Shown here piece after piece: positions 19,487 through 27,857 of a stretch of 64,000 nt of DNA. Position numbers and translations under genes: made by a program. The stretch is from assembly GCA_030650395.1 (NCBI GenBank), contig JAUSDY010000016.1:124001-188000 (forward strand), in the 5' to 3' direction. Origin of the DNA: Acidobacteriota bacterium. Its GTDB lineage: Bacteria > Acidobacteriota > Vicinamibacteria > Vicinamibacterales > UBA2999. Every line of letters starts with the position of its first letter. Within the stretch, counting starts at the first letter, position 1. Below the pieces are notes generated by a model. It was given only the letters and a program-made list of their open reading frames with translations, searched no databases and was not told where the DNA came from.

Positions 19487-19950
19487 ATGCCCACCGACGA
19501 GTTGTTTCCGTTTGACGAACACCGGTCGTGCCTGACCCTGACCCGGTTGAGCGAAGACACCATGCCACGCGACGGCTCATTGGGGCGCGTGCGCAAACTT
19601 CGCAAAAACATTGACATCTGGCAGCCCACGGACGCCTCCGATCGAATTTATTTCCTGCAGCGTGGCAAGGTTGAAATCTGTAGCGGAGACCGCAAGCGCG
19701 TGACATCCTCCTGCAGACGGTCACCGCCGGCGAGCCCTTTGGCGAACTGTGTTTCTGTGCGGAAACGGGTGGCGTTCGCAACACCGTCGCACGCACCCTG
19801 CAGCCCGTGACCGTGGTCGAGATCGCCGCTACTTCCGGGCTGGGCGCTCCCGCTCGAACGTCTCTTCCGCTAGTTGGCCACGCCGATCGCTGGTCACCGC
19901 GCGGCTTGCCACTCCCCCGATTCCACCAAGACGAGCATCAAGAAATTTAA
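19487..19950 (+). pseudogene. 5' part of a Crp/Fnr-type regulator (cNMP-binding domain), frameshifted
   Basis: ATG 19487 opens MPTDELFPFDEH...SDRIYFLQRGKVEICSGD, the cyclic-nucleotide-binding jelly roll of Crp-family proteins. Near 19700 the frame shifts; the other frame continues DILLQTVTAGEPFGELCFCAE and ends homology at VVEIA near 19832. The DNA-binding helix-turn-helix is absent here, but a Crp-type helix-turn-helix in the same orientation lies at 28962-29165. The intervening 9 kb may have been inserted into this gene. Confidence 0.65.
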
Positions 19951-20035
19951 GCCGCGGCCGCCGGACGCCCCAGACGGCACGTGGCGAATGACGCACAAGG
20001 ACGTGGACCGCGTCCAGGAGTTCCGGATGTGCATT
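19928..20035 (+). pseudogene. frdB: Fragment of fumarate reductase/succinate dehydrogenase iron-sulfur subunit
   Basis: In frame, the translation SIKKFKPRPPDAPDGTWRM...DVDRVQEFRMCI matches the stretch just before the CIECFLCQ cluster motif of FrdB. It stops right at the first cysteine. Only about 36 codons remain, with no start. It is probably the left remnant of the segment that brought in the Mrp operon. Confidence 0.5.
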
Positions 20036-20056
20036 GTTCAAATAGGAAACAAGCTC

Positions 20057-20090
20057 GGGACAAACCGTCCAGCGCCAGGACAAAACACCC
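20057..20090. promoter_or_regulatory. Tandem upstream activator sites (pair A)
   Basis: GGGACAAACCGTCC (20057-20070) and AGGACAAAACACCC (20077-20090), starts exactly 20 bp apart. The same 14-bp pattern, again twice and 20 bp apart, occurs at 25732-25765 before the second sigma-54 promoter. Likely binding sites for the NtrC-type regulator encoded at 24118-25458. Confidence 0.65.
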
Positions 20091-20198
20091 ATCCCTGCTT
20101 TCGCTCTCGAGTCACTTCCTCACCACCGACCACCACTCCAAGCCAGAAAACACCACACTTTGCGGGGAACGCTGACGTCGCTCGGACCAAGATGGTCG

Positions 20199-20214
20199 CG
20201 GCATGCCCTTTGCC
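20199..20214 (+). promoter_or_regulatory. Sigma-54 promoter of the Mrp operon
   Basis: CGGCATGCCCTTTGCC: GG (20200-20201) and GC (20212-20213) separated by 10 bp, close to TGGCACG-N4-TTGCW. The predicted start is near 20225, followed by GGGAGG and the Mrp ATG at 20243. Confidence 0.65.
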
Positions 20215-20242
20215 TAGCAAGGTATGGGAGGGAGAGAGAGAG

Positions 20243-21652
20243 ATGGTTACTGAACAGGCGGTCCTCGGCGCGCTGGCGACGATCACGGATCCGGATCTGC
20301 ACCGCGATATCGTGTCGCTCGGCTTCATTAAGGGCCTGCGGATCGACGGCGAGCAGGTCGCCTTCACGATCGAGCTGACGACCCCCGCGTGCCCCGTGCG
20401 GGAGCAGATGCAGGAGGACGCGCGCCGTGTGGTGTTGTCGCTGCCAGGCATCAAGGACGTCGCTATCACCATGACCTCGCGGGTGCGCGCGACCCAGTCG
20501 GAGGAGAAGGAGAAGCTGCTGCCGCTCGTGAAGAACATCGTGCCGATCGGCAGCGGAAAGGGCGGCGTCGGAAAGTCCACCGTCAGCGCGAACCTGGCCA
20601 TCGCCCTCGCGAAGCTTGGCGCGCGCGTGGGCTTGATGGACGCCGACGTGTATGGGCCGACTATCCCGATCCTCATGGGGGCCAACATCCCGCCGAGTTC
20701 AGGAGCCGGGAAGATCGTTCCTCCCGTCCACTACGGGGTCAAGATCATCTCGATGGGCTTCTTCGTGCCCAAAGGTGAGGCCGTCATCTGGCGGGGCCCC
20801 ATGCTCGCCAAAATGGTGGACCAGTTTATCGGCGGCGTGGACTGGGGCGAGCTCGACTACCTGCTGGTCGATCTCCCTCCGGGCACGGGGGATGTCCAGT
20901 TGAGCCTCTGTCAGAAGATCCCGCTCACCGGCGCGGCCATCGTATCGACCCCGCAGGATCTTGCCTTTCAGGTGGCGGAAAAGGCCATTCTCATGTTCAA
21001 AAAGCTTCGGGTCCCGATCCTCGGGCTGGTCGAGAACATGAGTGGCTTCGAGTGCAGGCACTGCGGCGAGCGTGAGGAAATCTTTGGCAGCGGCGGCGCC
21101 CGGCGGCACGCCATGGCAAACGACCTCCCGTTCCTCGGAGAGATCCCCCTTTCGACGGATATCCGGACTTCGTCCGACGGGGGACGCCCCATCGTCTGGT
21201 CGATGCCCGATTCGCCGAGCGCCCGCGCCTTTTTCCGCGTCGCCGAGAACCTTGCGGCGGGAGTGAGCATCCTCAATCTGGGCGGCGTGGCCACCGATCG
21301 TCCGGAGCCGGCCGAGATGACACAACCCTCCCCGAGGGAGGTCCGGATCGTGTGGAAGGACGGGCACCAGAGCGTCTACACCGGCTACGCCTTGCGCTTC
21401 GCCTGTCCTTGTGCGGGGTGCGTGGACGAGCTCTCGGGCATACGACGGTTTCGCGAGGAATCGATCAGCACGGACGTTCATCCGCTGGCGATGGATCCAA
21501 CGGGCCGATATGCCATTCGCTTCGACTGGAGTGACGGGCACTCGCACGGCATCTACACCTACGAGTATCTGCGGGCGCTCTGCCCCTGCCCGATCTGTAC
21601 GGAACCACGGCAGACGCACGAGCAACGAACAACCACTGTTCAACACGCGTGA
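20243..21652 (+). CDS. mrp: Mrp/ApbC iron-sulfur carrier ATPase with N-terminal MIP18 and C-terminal DUF971
   Basis: 469 aa. MIP18/DUF59 domain (1-80, with C50 in TTPACPVR), P-loop Mrp ATPase (Walker A GSGKGGVGKS 103-112, DADVYGPTIP, DLPPGTGD) with the cluster-bridging CxxC at C271/C274, and a C-terminal DUF971 domain (about 368-455, FACPCAGCVDE and LCPCPICTE). Mrp proteins hold and transfer [4Fe-4S] clusters to client enzymes in the cytoplasm. The open frame extends 369 bp upstream, but that includes an frdB remnant, activator sites and the sigma-54 promoter; GGGAGG before ATG 20243 fixes the start. First gene of an operon with ferredoxin, MIP18 and a two-component system. Confidence 0.92.
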   Translation: MVTEQAVLGALATITDPDLHRDIVSLGFIKGLRIDGEQVAFTIELTTPACPVREQMQEDARRVVLSLPGIKDVAITMTSRVRATQSEEKEKLLPLVKNIVPIGSGKGGVGKSTVSANLAIALAKLGARVGLMDADVYGPTIPILMGANIPPSSGAGKIVPPVHYGVKIISMGFFVPKGEAVIWRGPMLAKMVDQFIGGVDWGELDYLLVDLPPGTGDVQLSLCQKIPLTGAAIVSTPQDLAFQVAEKAILMFKKLRVPILGLVENMSGFECRHCGEREEIFGSGGARRHAMANDLPFLGEIPLSTDIRTSSDGGRPIVWSMPDSPSARAFFRVAENLAAGVSILNLGGVATDRPEPAEMTQPSPREVRIVWKDGHQSVYTGYALRFACPCAGCVDELSGIRRFREESISTDVHPLAMDPTGRYAIRFDWSDGHSHGIYTYEYLRALCPCPICTEPRQTHEQRTTTVQHA

Positions 21653-21719
21653 GATTCAAAGCGCCGTTGATGCACGCTGGTCGAGGACGAACTCGTTTTT
21701 AGATTAGTGGAGAATATTA

Positions 21720-21980
21720 ATGTCTTACGTGATCACTGAGCCCTGCATCGGGACGAAAGATGTGAGCTGCGTGGATGTGTGCCCGGTGGATTGCATTCAT
21801 CCGCGGAAGGACGAGCCCGCGTTCGAGACGAGCGACAAGCTCTATATCCATCCGGACGAGTGCATCGACTGCGGCGCGTGTGTGCCAGCGTGCCCGGTGG
21901 AAGCCATCTTTGCGCAGGATGAAGTGCCAGACAAGTGGCAGGACTACATCGATATCAACGCCAACTACTATCGGATCTAG
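21720..21980 (+). CDS. fdxA: 7Fe (3Fe-4S/4Fe-4S) ferredoxin
   Basis: 86 aa. Cysteines C9, C17, C21, C25 and C48, C51, C54, C58 fit the Azotobacter FdI type: [3Fe-4S] by C9/C17/C58 and [4Fe-4S] by C21/C48/C51/C54. It carries electrons in the cytoplasm, here probably for cluster assembly or for the oxidoreductase downstream. Start has TGGAG 9 bases upstream. It ends 3 bp before the MIP18 gene. Confidence 0.93.
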   Translation: MSYVITEPCIGTKDVSCVDVCPVDCIHPRKDEPAFETSDKLYIHPDECIDCGACVPACPVEAIFAQDEVPDKWQDYIDINANYYRI

Positions 21981-21983
21981 GCA

Positions 21984-22307
21984 ATGGACACAACACTGAA
22001 CCCTCTTGTGATCGAGGCCAACATCATCGAGGCTCTGCAGACGGTCTTTGACCCGGAGATTCCTGTCAACATCTGGGAGATCGGACTGATCTATGGGATC
22101 AAGGTCGATCCCTCGGGCGTGGTCGGAGTCCGAATGACGCTCACCTCCCCCAATTGCCCGTCGGCCGCCGAGCTGCCTCAAGAGGTGGAAAGAAAGGTGA
22201 AGGCGGTCGGGGGAGTGACCGCGGCGACGGTCGAACTCACCTTCGAACCACCATGGGAGCCGTCAATGATGTCGGAAGCAGCCAAATTACAGATGAACAT
22301 GCTGTAA
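21984..22307 (+). CDS. MIP18/SufT-family iron-sulfur assembly protein (DUF59)
   Basis: 107 aa. A stand-alone MIP18 domain: VFDPEIPVNIWEIGLIYGI, MTLTSPNCPSAAELP with the conserved reactive cysteine, and VELTFEPPWEPSMMS. Such proteins mature Fe-S enzymes or recruit carriers. The Mrp protein in the same operon already has its own MIP18 domain, so the operon encodes two. Confidence 0.9.
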   Translation: MDTTLNPLVIEANIIEALQTVFDPEIPVNIWEIGLIYGIKVDPSGVVGVRMTLTSPNCPSAAELPQEVERKVKAVGGVTAATVELTFEPPWEPSMMSEAAKLQMNML

Positions 22308-22346
22308 CCAGAAGGCGACTGTGGGAGACTGATTCCTCGGCTATTG

Positions 22347-24107
22347 ATGAATCGCAAGAAGAGAGTGAAGAGAGAAGCCGCCGGCGTGGCTCGCGGAGGC
22401 GGCACACTCCGCCACGAGCTGGCTGGCTATCTCCGAGACAAAAGCCAGGTGCTGCAGGATCGCTGGGTCCGCCAGATGAAGGTGCACGATCTCTTGCGGG
22501 ACACGCCCTTGCCAGAGCTCGAGGCCGGCTTCACCGCACTCCATAATATTTTTGTGGACTGCTTGGAAACAGGCGAATACGAAGCGGCGCGGAGTGTGGC
22601 CCGGTCAATGGCCCCGCCGGTTGGGCGTGGCCGAATAACCACCGACCGTATCATCGACAGTCTGCTCGCCCTCCGTGATGTCTACTGGCGATCCCTGTTC
22701 GAGAAATATCAGGCGGACGTGGAGCTTCTCGCCGCGGCGTTGGATCTGTGTTTTTCAGTGGCGGACCGTCTCCTGGCGCCTGTCGTGCTGAGCCTGGGAG
22801 TGGAGCAGGCGACAGCCAGTCAACAGGAGATCAGGCAGCTCCGGATGTTGGTGAAAACGGGGATGGTGTTGAACGCCAAGCTTTCGCTGCCGGCCGTTCT
22901 TCAGCGGATCGCCAACATGGCCTGCAAGCTGGTGGGCGCACAGTACGGAGCCCTCGGCGTCGTGGACGGGAAAGGGGGTCTTAGTCAGTTCATCACGGCA
23001 GGCATCGACGAGAAAACAAAGAAAGCGATCGGCCCCCTGCCGGTCGGGAAGGGTATTCTGGGCGTCCTGGTGCACGAGGCGAAGCCGCTGCGCCTCAAGG
23101 ACCTGGGAACGGACCTCCGGGCCCACGGCTTCCCCGCCAACCACCCGCCGATGAGATCGTTCATGGGCGTGCCCGTCGTTTCGAGGGGGAAGGTGTTCGG
23201 CAATCTCTACCTCACCGAGAAGCAGGGTGCGGAAGAGTTCAGCGAAGCCGACGAGGCCGTCGCCATGACCTTGGCCGTTCAGGCTGCCATCGCGATCGAG
23301 AATGCCGGTCTCTACGAAGAGCTCCACCGCTCCTACCAGGAGCTGAAGCGATCTCAAGACCTGCTGCTCAGGCAGGAAAAATTGGCTTCTCTTGGCCGGC
23401 TGGCGGCTGGGCTCGCCCATGAGCTCAACAACCCGCTGAACACCGCCGCCGGCTTTGTCGAGGCTCTCCAGGGACGCTCACGGGCCGAGAGCCTTCAGGC
23501 CAACAAGGAATTCGAAGACTTTCCCCGATTCCTCCGCATGGTCCAGACGGAAGTGGACCGCGCGGCCGCCATCGTCCGAAGGCTTTTGGATTTCGCGAGG
23601 CAACGGGAGCCTTCTCTTGAACTCGTCGATCTCGGCACGCTGATTTCCAAGTCGGTCGCCTTCGTGGACAGGCAGGCCGTCGTGGCCAACCAACGGATTA
23701 TCGTGGAGCCCCCGCGAATGCCGGTATGGGTAAGGGCCGATGCCCTGATGCTGCAGCAGCTGCTCCTGAACCTCCTGACCAACGCCTTGGACGCCCTTGA
23801 AGACAGCGGAGAGATACGGCTCGCTGTCGGCTCCATAAGTGCGCGGCAAGGGTCGCCACGGCAAGCGGCGATGGCCATCCTCTCCATTGCCGACAACGGC
23901 TGCGGCATCGCACTTGAGAATCTGACCAAGATTTTCGATCCCTTCTTCACGACCAAAGACGTTGGGAAGGGGACCGGCCTCGGCCTGCCCGTCTGCCTGA
24001 GCATCGTCGAGCAGCACGAGGGGACCATCGAGGTCAAGAGCGAGGGCGTTGGCAAGGGGACGACGGTGATCGTGAAGCTGCCGATCGGAGAGCAGGTGGG
24101 AGATTGA
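22347..24107 (+). CDS. Cytoplasmic sensor histidine kinase (RsbRD-like, GAF, HisKA, HATPase)
   Basis: 586 aa from ATG 22347 (a TTG codon precedes it). No membrane segment. Residues 22-160 form an all-helical RsbRD/RsbT-antagonist-like N-terminus, 180-325 a GAF domain (GALGVVDGKGGLSQF, FMGVPVVSRGKVFGNLYL), then HisKA with phospho-acceptor H358 in GLAHELNNPLN and an HATPase (NALDALEDSG, IADNGCGI, GTGLGLPVC). GAF plus cytoplasmic location suggests sensing of a small molecule, redox state or a cluster. Ends 10 bp before the sigma-54 response regulator, its evident partner. Confidence 0.9.
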   Translation: MNRKKRVKREAAGVARGGGTLRHELAGYLRDKSQVLQDRWVRQMKVHDLLRDTPLPELEAGFTALHNIFVDCLETGEYEAARSVARSMAPPVGRGRITTDRIIDSLLALRDVYWRSLFEKYQADVELLAAALDLCFSVADRLLAPVVLSLGVEQATASQQEIRQLRMLVKTGMVLNAKLSLPAVLQRIANMACKLVGAQYGALGVVDGKGGLSQFITAGIDEKTKKAIGPLPVGKGILGVLVHEAKPLRLKDLGTDLRAHGFPANHPPMRSFMGVPVVSRGKVFGNLYLTEKQGAEEFSEADEAVAMTLAVQAAIAIENAGLYEELHRSYQELKRSQDLLLRQEKLASLGRLAAGLAHELNNPLNTAAGFVEALQGRSRAESLQANKEFEDFPRFLRMVQTEVDRAAAIVRRLLDFARQREPSLELVDLGTLISKSVAFVDRQAVVANQRIIVEPPRMPVWVRADALMLQQLLLNLLTNALDALEDSGEIRLAVGSISARQGSPRQAAMAILSIADNGCGIALENLTKIFDPFFTTKDVGKGTGLGLPVCLSIVEQHEGTIEVKSEGVGKGTTVIVKLPIGEQVGD

Positions 24108-24117
24108 GAGGGCACCG

Positions 24118-25458
24118 GTGGTGAGCCAGACGCGGGTGCTGGTGGTCGATGACGAGGAGCCGTTTCGCATCTTGATGGAGAGCGAACTGGGGCGCATGGG
24201 GTACTCCGTCCAGTGCGTCGCGAGCGGGAAAGAGGCCCTCCACACACTGGCTGCCCGCGACTTCGACGTTGTTCTGTTGGACCTGAAGATGCCTGGCATC
24301 GGAGGCATCGAGACCCTGAAACACATGCAGGACACCGGCGTCTCCGCCGAGGTGATCGTTCTCACGGGCCATCCCGACATCGACGACGCCATCAAGGCCA
24401 TGAAACTGGGCGCGTACGACTACCTCACGAAGCCCGCTCGACTCTCCGAAGTTGAAGAGATCCTCAAGCGGGCGGCCGAGAAGAAACGGCTCCACACGGA
24501 AAACGTCGCGCTCAGGAGAATCGTGGCACAGAAGGAGGGACCTTCTTTGATCCTGGGTCGAAGCCCGGCGATCTGCTCCTTGCTCGAGACCATCACGCGG
24601 ATCGCGGCTTTCGAGGCGAACGTTCTGATCCAAGGAGAGACTGGCACGGGGAAAGGGCTGGTGGCGCGGGCGATTCACCAGCAGAGCCCCCGTGGCGCCC
24701 AGCCCTTCCTGGCGATCAACTGCAGCGCTTTTCAAGACCAACTCCTGGAAAGCGAACTCTTCGGACACGAACGGGGCTCCTTCACCGGCGCTGTTACCGC
24801 GAAGCCTGGTCTCTTCGAAGTAGCCGACAGGGGCACCCTGTTGCTGGATGAGGTGGCGGAGATGAGCCCCGCGATGCAGGCTAAGCTCCTCCAGGTGCTG
24901 GATGCCGGTGAGCTCCGCCGCGTGGGCGCCACGCGCACCCTCAAGATGAACATCCGAGTGCTGGCCGCCACCAACAAAGATCTGTCCCAGGAGGTCTCGG
25001 CGGGTCGCTTTCGCGAAGATCTGTACTACCGCCTCAACGTCATCAGCGTGACGCTGCCGCCGTTGCGCGAGCGCAAGGAAGACATCCCGATTTTGATCGA
25101 GCACTTCCTGACCCGGTTCCGTCTCCCTGGCCAGAAGATGAAGGGGGTCGCACCGGAAGTTCTGGAGCGGTTCGCTCACTATCGGTGGCCGGGGAACATC
25201 AGAGAACTCGCCAACACCGTTGAGCGCCTCGTGATCCTCTCGCCTGGGGCCGTCATTGGCCCAGACGACGTCTCCAAAAACATTGGTGTGTTTCAGGCTC
25301 AGCCGGTGGCGGACGAGGAGCCTTCACATCTTCCGCTCGCGGAGGTCGAGCGCCGTCACATCATGAAGGTTCTGGAACGGACCCAAGGCAAGAAGGCGGA
25401 CGCGGCCCGAATCCTCGGGATTCACGTGAAGACCCTACACCGGAAGCTCAAGGGCTGA
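24118..25458 (+). CDS. NtrC-family sigma-54-dependent response regulator
   Basis: 446 aa; GTG at 24118 or the next codon (GTG 24121). Receiver with D55 (VLLDLKMPG), AAA+ domain with Walker A GETGTGKG, GSFTGA loop, DEVAEM Walker B, and a Fis-type helix-turn-helix at the end (GKKADAARILGIHVKTLHRKLKG). Paired with the histidine kinase upstream. The intact GSFTGA shows it can engage sigma-54, and two sigma-54 promoters with shared tandem 14-bp sites flank the gene (20199 and 25817), making them its likely targets. Confidence 0.92.
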   Translation: MVSQTRVLVVDDEEPFRILMESELGRMGYSVQCVASGKEALHTLAARDFDVVLLDLKMPGIGGIETLKHMQDTGVSAEVIVLTGHPDIDDAIKAMKLGAYDYLTKPARLSEVEEILKRAAEKKRLHTENVALRRIVAQKEGPSLILGRSPAICSLLETITRIAAFEANVLIQGETGTGKGLVARAIHQQSPRGAQPFLAINCSAFQDQLLESELFGHERGSFTGAVTAKPGLFEVADRGTLLLDEVAEMSPAMQAKLLQVLDAGELRRVGATRTLKMNIRVLAATNKDLSQEVSAGRFREDLYYRLNVISVTLPPLRERKEDIPILIEHFLTRFRLPGQKMKGVAPEVLERFAHYRWPGNIRELANTVERLVILSPGAVIGPDDVSKNIGVFQAQPVADEEPSHLPLAEVERRHIMKVLERTQGKKADAARILGIHVKTLHRKLKG

Positions 25459-25508
25459 TCAGACGATGTGGGACGACAAGCGCCCAGACGTCCTTGCCTT
25501 GAGGCTCG

Positions 25509-25613
25509 TCACGGCCGCCTGTCGAGGCCCTCGCCCAGCGTCTTGATGCGGTCGATGACCTCCTCGTGCAGCACGCGCATGTAACGCCTCGTCTCTTCGA
25601 TGAGCTCTCGCAT
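25509..25613 (-). CDS. Possible small protein or gene remnant, 34 aa
   Basis: Minus strand ATG to TGA, basic and helical (MRELIEETRRYMRVLHEEVI, then DRIKTLGEGLDRRP). The MRVLHEEVIDRIKTLGEG phrase looks like a piece of a larger coiled-coil protein. Just upstream on the same strand another open stretch (SLEALVRDKVEEGHYSNEDE) resembles the end of an antitoxin-like protein. Both are probably debris between the regulator and the SagB promoter; expression is unproven. Confidence 0.3.
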   Translation of the reverse strand: MRELIEETRRYMRVLHEEVIDRIKTLGEGLDRRP

Positions 25614-25731
25614 CACCGAAGACGTGTCCCTTCGTCTTCGTTGCTGTAGTGGCCTTCCTCGACCTTGTCTCGGACGAGCGCTTCAAGGCTCTTCGGGATG
25701 TCACCAGGGGGGCTCCTCCCTCACCAAGCGT

Positions 25732-25765
25732 GGGACGAAACGCCCTGGCAGGGAACAAAACGCCC
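25732..25765. promoter_or_regulatory. Tandem upstream activator sites (pair B)
   Basis: GGGACGAAACGCCC (25732-25745) and GGAACAAAACGCCC (25752-25765), starts exactly 20 bp apart, 52 bp before the -24 GG of the sigma-54 promoter at 25817. Same motif and spacing as pair A at 20057-20090. Confidence 0.7.
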
Positions 25766-25816
25766 CCGCTGTCTCTTCCCCTGCGTCTCTTCCTCTGATT
25801 CTCTTCCCACGCGCGC

Positions 25817-25832
25817 TGGTATACCCCTTGCT
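25817..25832 (+). promoter_or_regulatory. Sigma-54 promoter upstream of the SagB gene
   Basis: TGGTATACCCCTTGCT fits TGGYAYR-N4-TTGCW at every position; GG and GC are 10 bp apart. The predicted start is near 25844, 13 bases before the short nadA-like frame and about 170 before the oxidoreductase start. Confidence 0.75.
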
Positions 25833-25856
25833 TAAGCAACGCCTGAAGAGGCCACA

Positions 25857-26003
25857 ATGAACAAGAATCCCACCGAAGGCCTCAAGATCCTGCGCTCTCT
25901 CGAAACCATGCAGTACTCCGTGGTGATTGAGCCGGCCGTTGCGGAACAAGCCCGGCGCGCGGTCGAGCGGATGCTCGACGTGGTCGAGAGACCCACTCAG
26001 TAA
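25857..26003 (+). pseudogene. nadA: 48-aa frame resembling the C-terminal tail of quinolinate synthase
   Basis: ATG to TAA. The sequence (LKILRSLETMQYSVVIEP, then AVAEQARRAVERMLDVV) resembles the NadA C-terminus after the last cluster cysteine. Nothing upstream matches NadA; the join is close to the ATG. The frame sits between a perfect sigma-54 promoter and the SagB gene and would be the first one translated. A real leader or precursor peptide cannot be ruled out. Confidence 0.45.
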
Positions 26004-26016
26004 AGACTTTTTTGGG

Positions 26017-27780
26017 GTGAGGGCGCCTACGCTGGACATCGTCCTGGGGTACCACGAGCGAACGAAGCACCGGCCGTTTCAGTTTGCGCCTGCTCCCGGT
26101 TACATGGACTGGGACACGCAGCCCGATCCGTTCCGCCGATTCGAAGGCGCCGCTGTACTGCCGCTCGATCTCTTGCCGGTGAAGCCGGAGCCGCGCGATG
26201 AGTCCGCGTGTGCGCTCGGTCACATCGCCCAACGCCCGCTGGACCGTGTCTCGATCTCCCAACTCTTCCAGGATGCGCTCGCCCTCTCCGCCTGGAAACA
26301 GGCGGGGAGCTCTCGTTGGCCGCTCCGGGTCAATCCATCGAGCGGCAATCTTCATCCGACCGAGGGCTACCTGGTCGCCGGGCCCATCGCCGGTCTTCAT
26401 CCACGCCCAGCGGTCTACCACTACACACCGTTCGAGCACGCGCTCGAGCTCAGGGCGGAGCTGTCGGACGACGCGTGGCTGGAGATCGCGGAACAGCTCC
26501 CTGGGGGTGCTGTTCTCGTGGGCCTGACATCCATCCACTGGCGCGAGTCGTGGAAGTACGGTGAGCGTGCCTTCCGCTACTGCCATCACGACGCAGGTCA
26601 CGCGATCGGAAGCTTCGCGGTGTCTGCCGCGGGACTCGGCTGGGAGGCGAAGCTGCTCGAAAGCGTCACCGACGGCGATCTGGCTGTGCTTTTAGGTGTG
26701 CACGTCCAGAACGGGACCGAGGCCGAGCACGCTGATTGCCTCTTGGCCGTTTTCTCCCAGGGAGCCGGCTTCACGATCGACGAGCAGCGAGTGTTCACCA
26801 TTCCAGGCACGGTGCGCGACGAGCTCAGTGGCGCGCGGTGGTCTGGAGTGCCGAACCGGCTCAGCAGCGGTCATCATCCGTGGCCCGTCATCGACGAGGT
26901 CGCCGCCGCAACGGAGAAGCTCTCGCGCCCTGGCGAGGTGTTCTGGTCCCCGATCGTCCGCGAGAACAGCTCTCTCGAAATCGGTAACTCGCCGATCCCG
27001 CTTCGCCGCATCATCCACCAGCGGCGCAGCGCAGTCGCACTCGACCGCCATACGGGGATCACACGCGACGCCTTCTACCAAATCTTGCTGAAAGTCATGC
27101 CGGGCTCGCGGCAGGTCCCGTTCACCACGCTGCCGTGGCGCCCTTGCGTCGATCTCTTGCTCTTCGTCCACCGCGTGGCGGACTTGACTCCCGGCCTGTA
27201 CGCCCTCGTCCGAGACCCCCTGCGCAAGGAGGCGCTGGAGAGCGCGATGGATCGTGCCCTGGCGTGGACCCGAGCAGACGGGTGCCCGGCATCGTTGCCG
27301 CTTTTCTTTCTGGAAGCGGGCGATGCGCGCGGCGCCGCCCAACAAACGAGCTGCGACCAGGAAATCGCTGCCGACGGGGTCTTCGCGGCGGCGATGCTCA
27401 GCGAATACCGCGCGTCCCTCGAGGCGTTCGGGCCCTGGTTCTATCGCCGCCTGTACTGGGAGACAGGCGTCATCGGACAGGTCCTCTACCTCGAGGCCGA
27501 AGCCAGCGGCATCCGCGGCACCGGCATCGGCTGCTTCTTCGACGACCTCACTCATCGGGTCTTCGGGCTCACGGGCGACCGTTTCCAGGTGCTCTACCAC
27601 TTCACCATGGGCGGACCGGTCGAGGATCCCCGTCTCCAGACCCATCCACCGTATCGGCACCTCGCGCGCAGTCAGGGGACGGCTCTCGCCGGTTGTGAGA
27701 TCTCGCACGAAGAGGTGTACGTCACCGCCTTCAGTACTCCTGATTTACCCTCGCATCTGAGTCGGCCATATCTACGTTAG
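26017..27780 (+). CDS. SagB/ThcOx-type FMN oxidoreductase with two nitroreductase-fold halves
   Basis: 587 aa from GTG 26017; the frame is open to 25927, but that part overlaps the nadA-like frame. Residues about 60-260 and 350-580 are two nitroreductase-like halves (SSRWPLRVNPSSGNLHPTEG with a typical FMN loop; GIGCFFDDLTHRVFGL and YHFTMGGPVEDPRLQ near the end), the tandem form seen in stand-alone SagB-like dehydrogenases. SagB proteins oxidise azolines in peptide maturation, but no cyclodehydratase or clear precursor is nearby, so the substrate is open. It has its own sigma-54 promoter with sites shared with the Mrp operon. Confidence 0.85.
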   Translation: MRAPTLDIVLGYHERTKHRPFQFAPAPGYMDWDTQPDPFRRFEGAAVLPLDLLPVKPEPRDESACALGHIAQRPLDRVSISQLFQDALALSAWKQAGSSRWPLRVNPSSGNLHPTEGYLVAGPIAGLHPRPAVYHYTPFEHALELRAELSDDAWLEIAEQLPGGAVLVGLTSIHWRESWKYGERAFRYCHHDAGHAIGSFAVSAAGLGWEAKLLESVTDGDLAVLLGVHVQNGTEAEHADCLLAVFSQGAGFTIDEQRVFTIPGTVRDELSGARWSGVPNRLSSGHHPWPVIDEVAAATEKLSRPGEVFWSPIVRENSSLEIGNSPIPLRRIIHQRRSAVALDRHTGITRDAFYQILLKVMPGSRQVPFTTLPWRPCVDLLLFVHRVADLTPGLYALVRDPLRKEALESAMDRALAWTRADGCPASLPLFFLEAGDARGAAQQTSCDQEIAADGVFAAAMLSEYRASLEAFGPWFYRRLYWETGVIGQVLYLEAEASGIRGTGIGCFFDDLTHRVFGLTGDRFQVLYHFTMGGPVEDPRLQTHPPYRHLARSQGTALAGCEISHEEVYVTAFSTPDLPSHLSRPYLR

Positions 27781-27857
27781 ATGTCAGCCGCGACGGCTCA
27801 TGATCACAACGACGATCTCTTCGACGCGGCTGAGAGCCAACGGTGACCAGACGAGTT

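Noticed and set aside
18834-19796. Single intact 320-aa minus-strand gene
   Set aside because: Only its middle third is GAF-like; the start and end are out-of-frame translation around a broken histidine kinase.
19874-20242. 123-residue N-terminal extension of Mrp
   Set aside because: It crosses an frdB remnant, the tandem activator sites and the sigma-54 promoter; ATG 20243 has GGGAGG and starts the normal MIP18 domain.
25857-26003. RiPP precursor peptide for the SagB protein
   Set aside because: The frame resembles the NadA C-terminus and lacks a Cys/Ser/Thr-rich core or leader cleavage site; no cyclodehydratase gene is nearby. Kept only as an open alternative.
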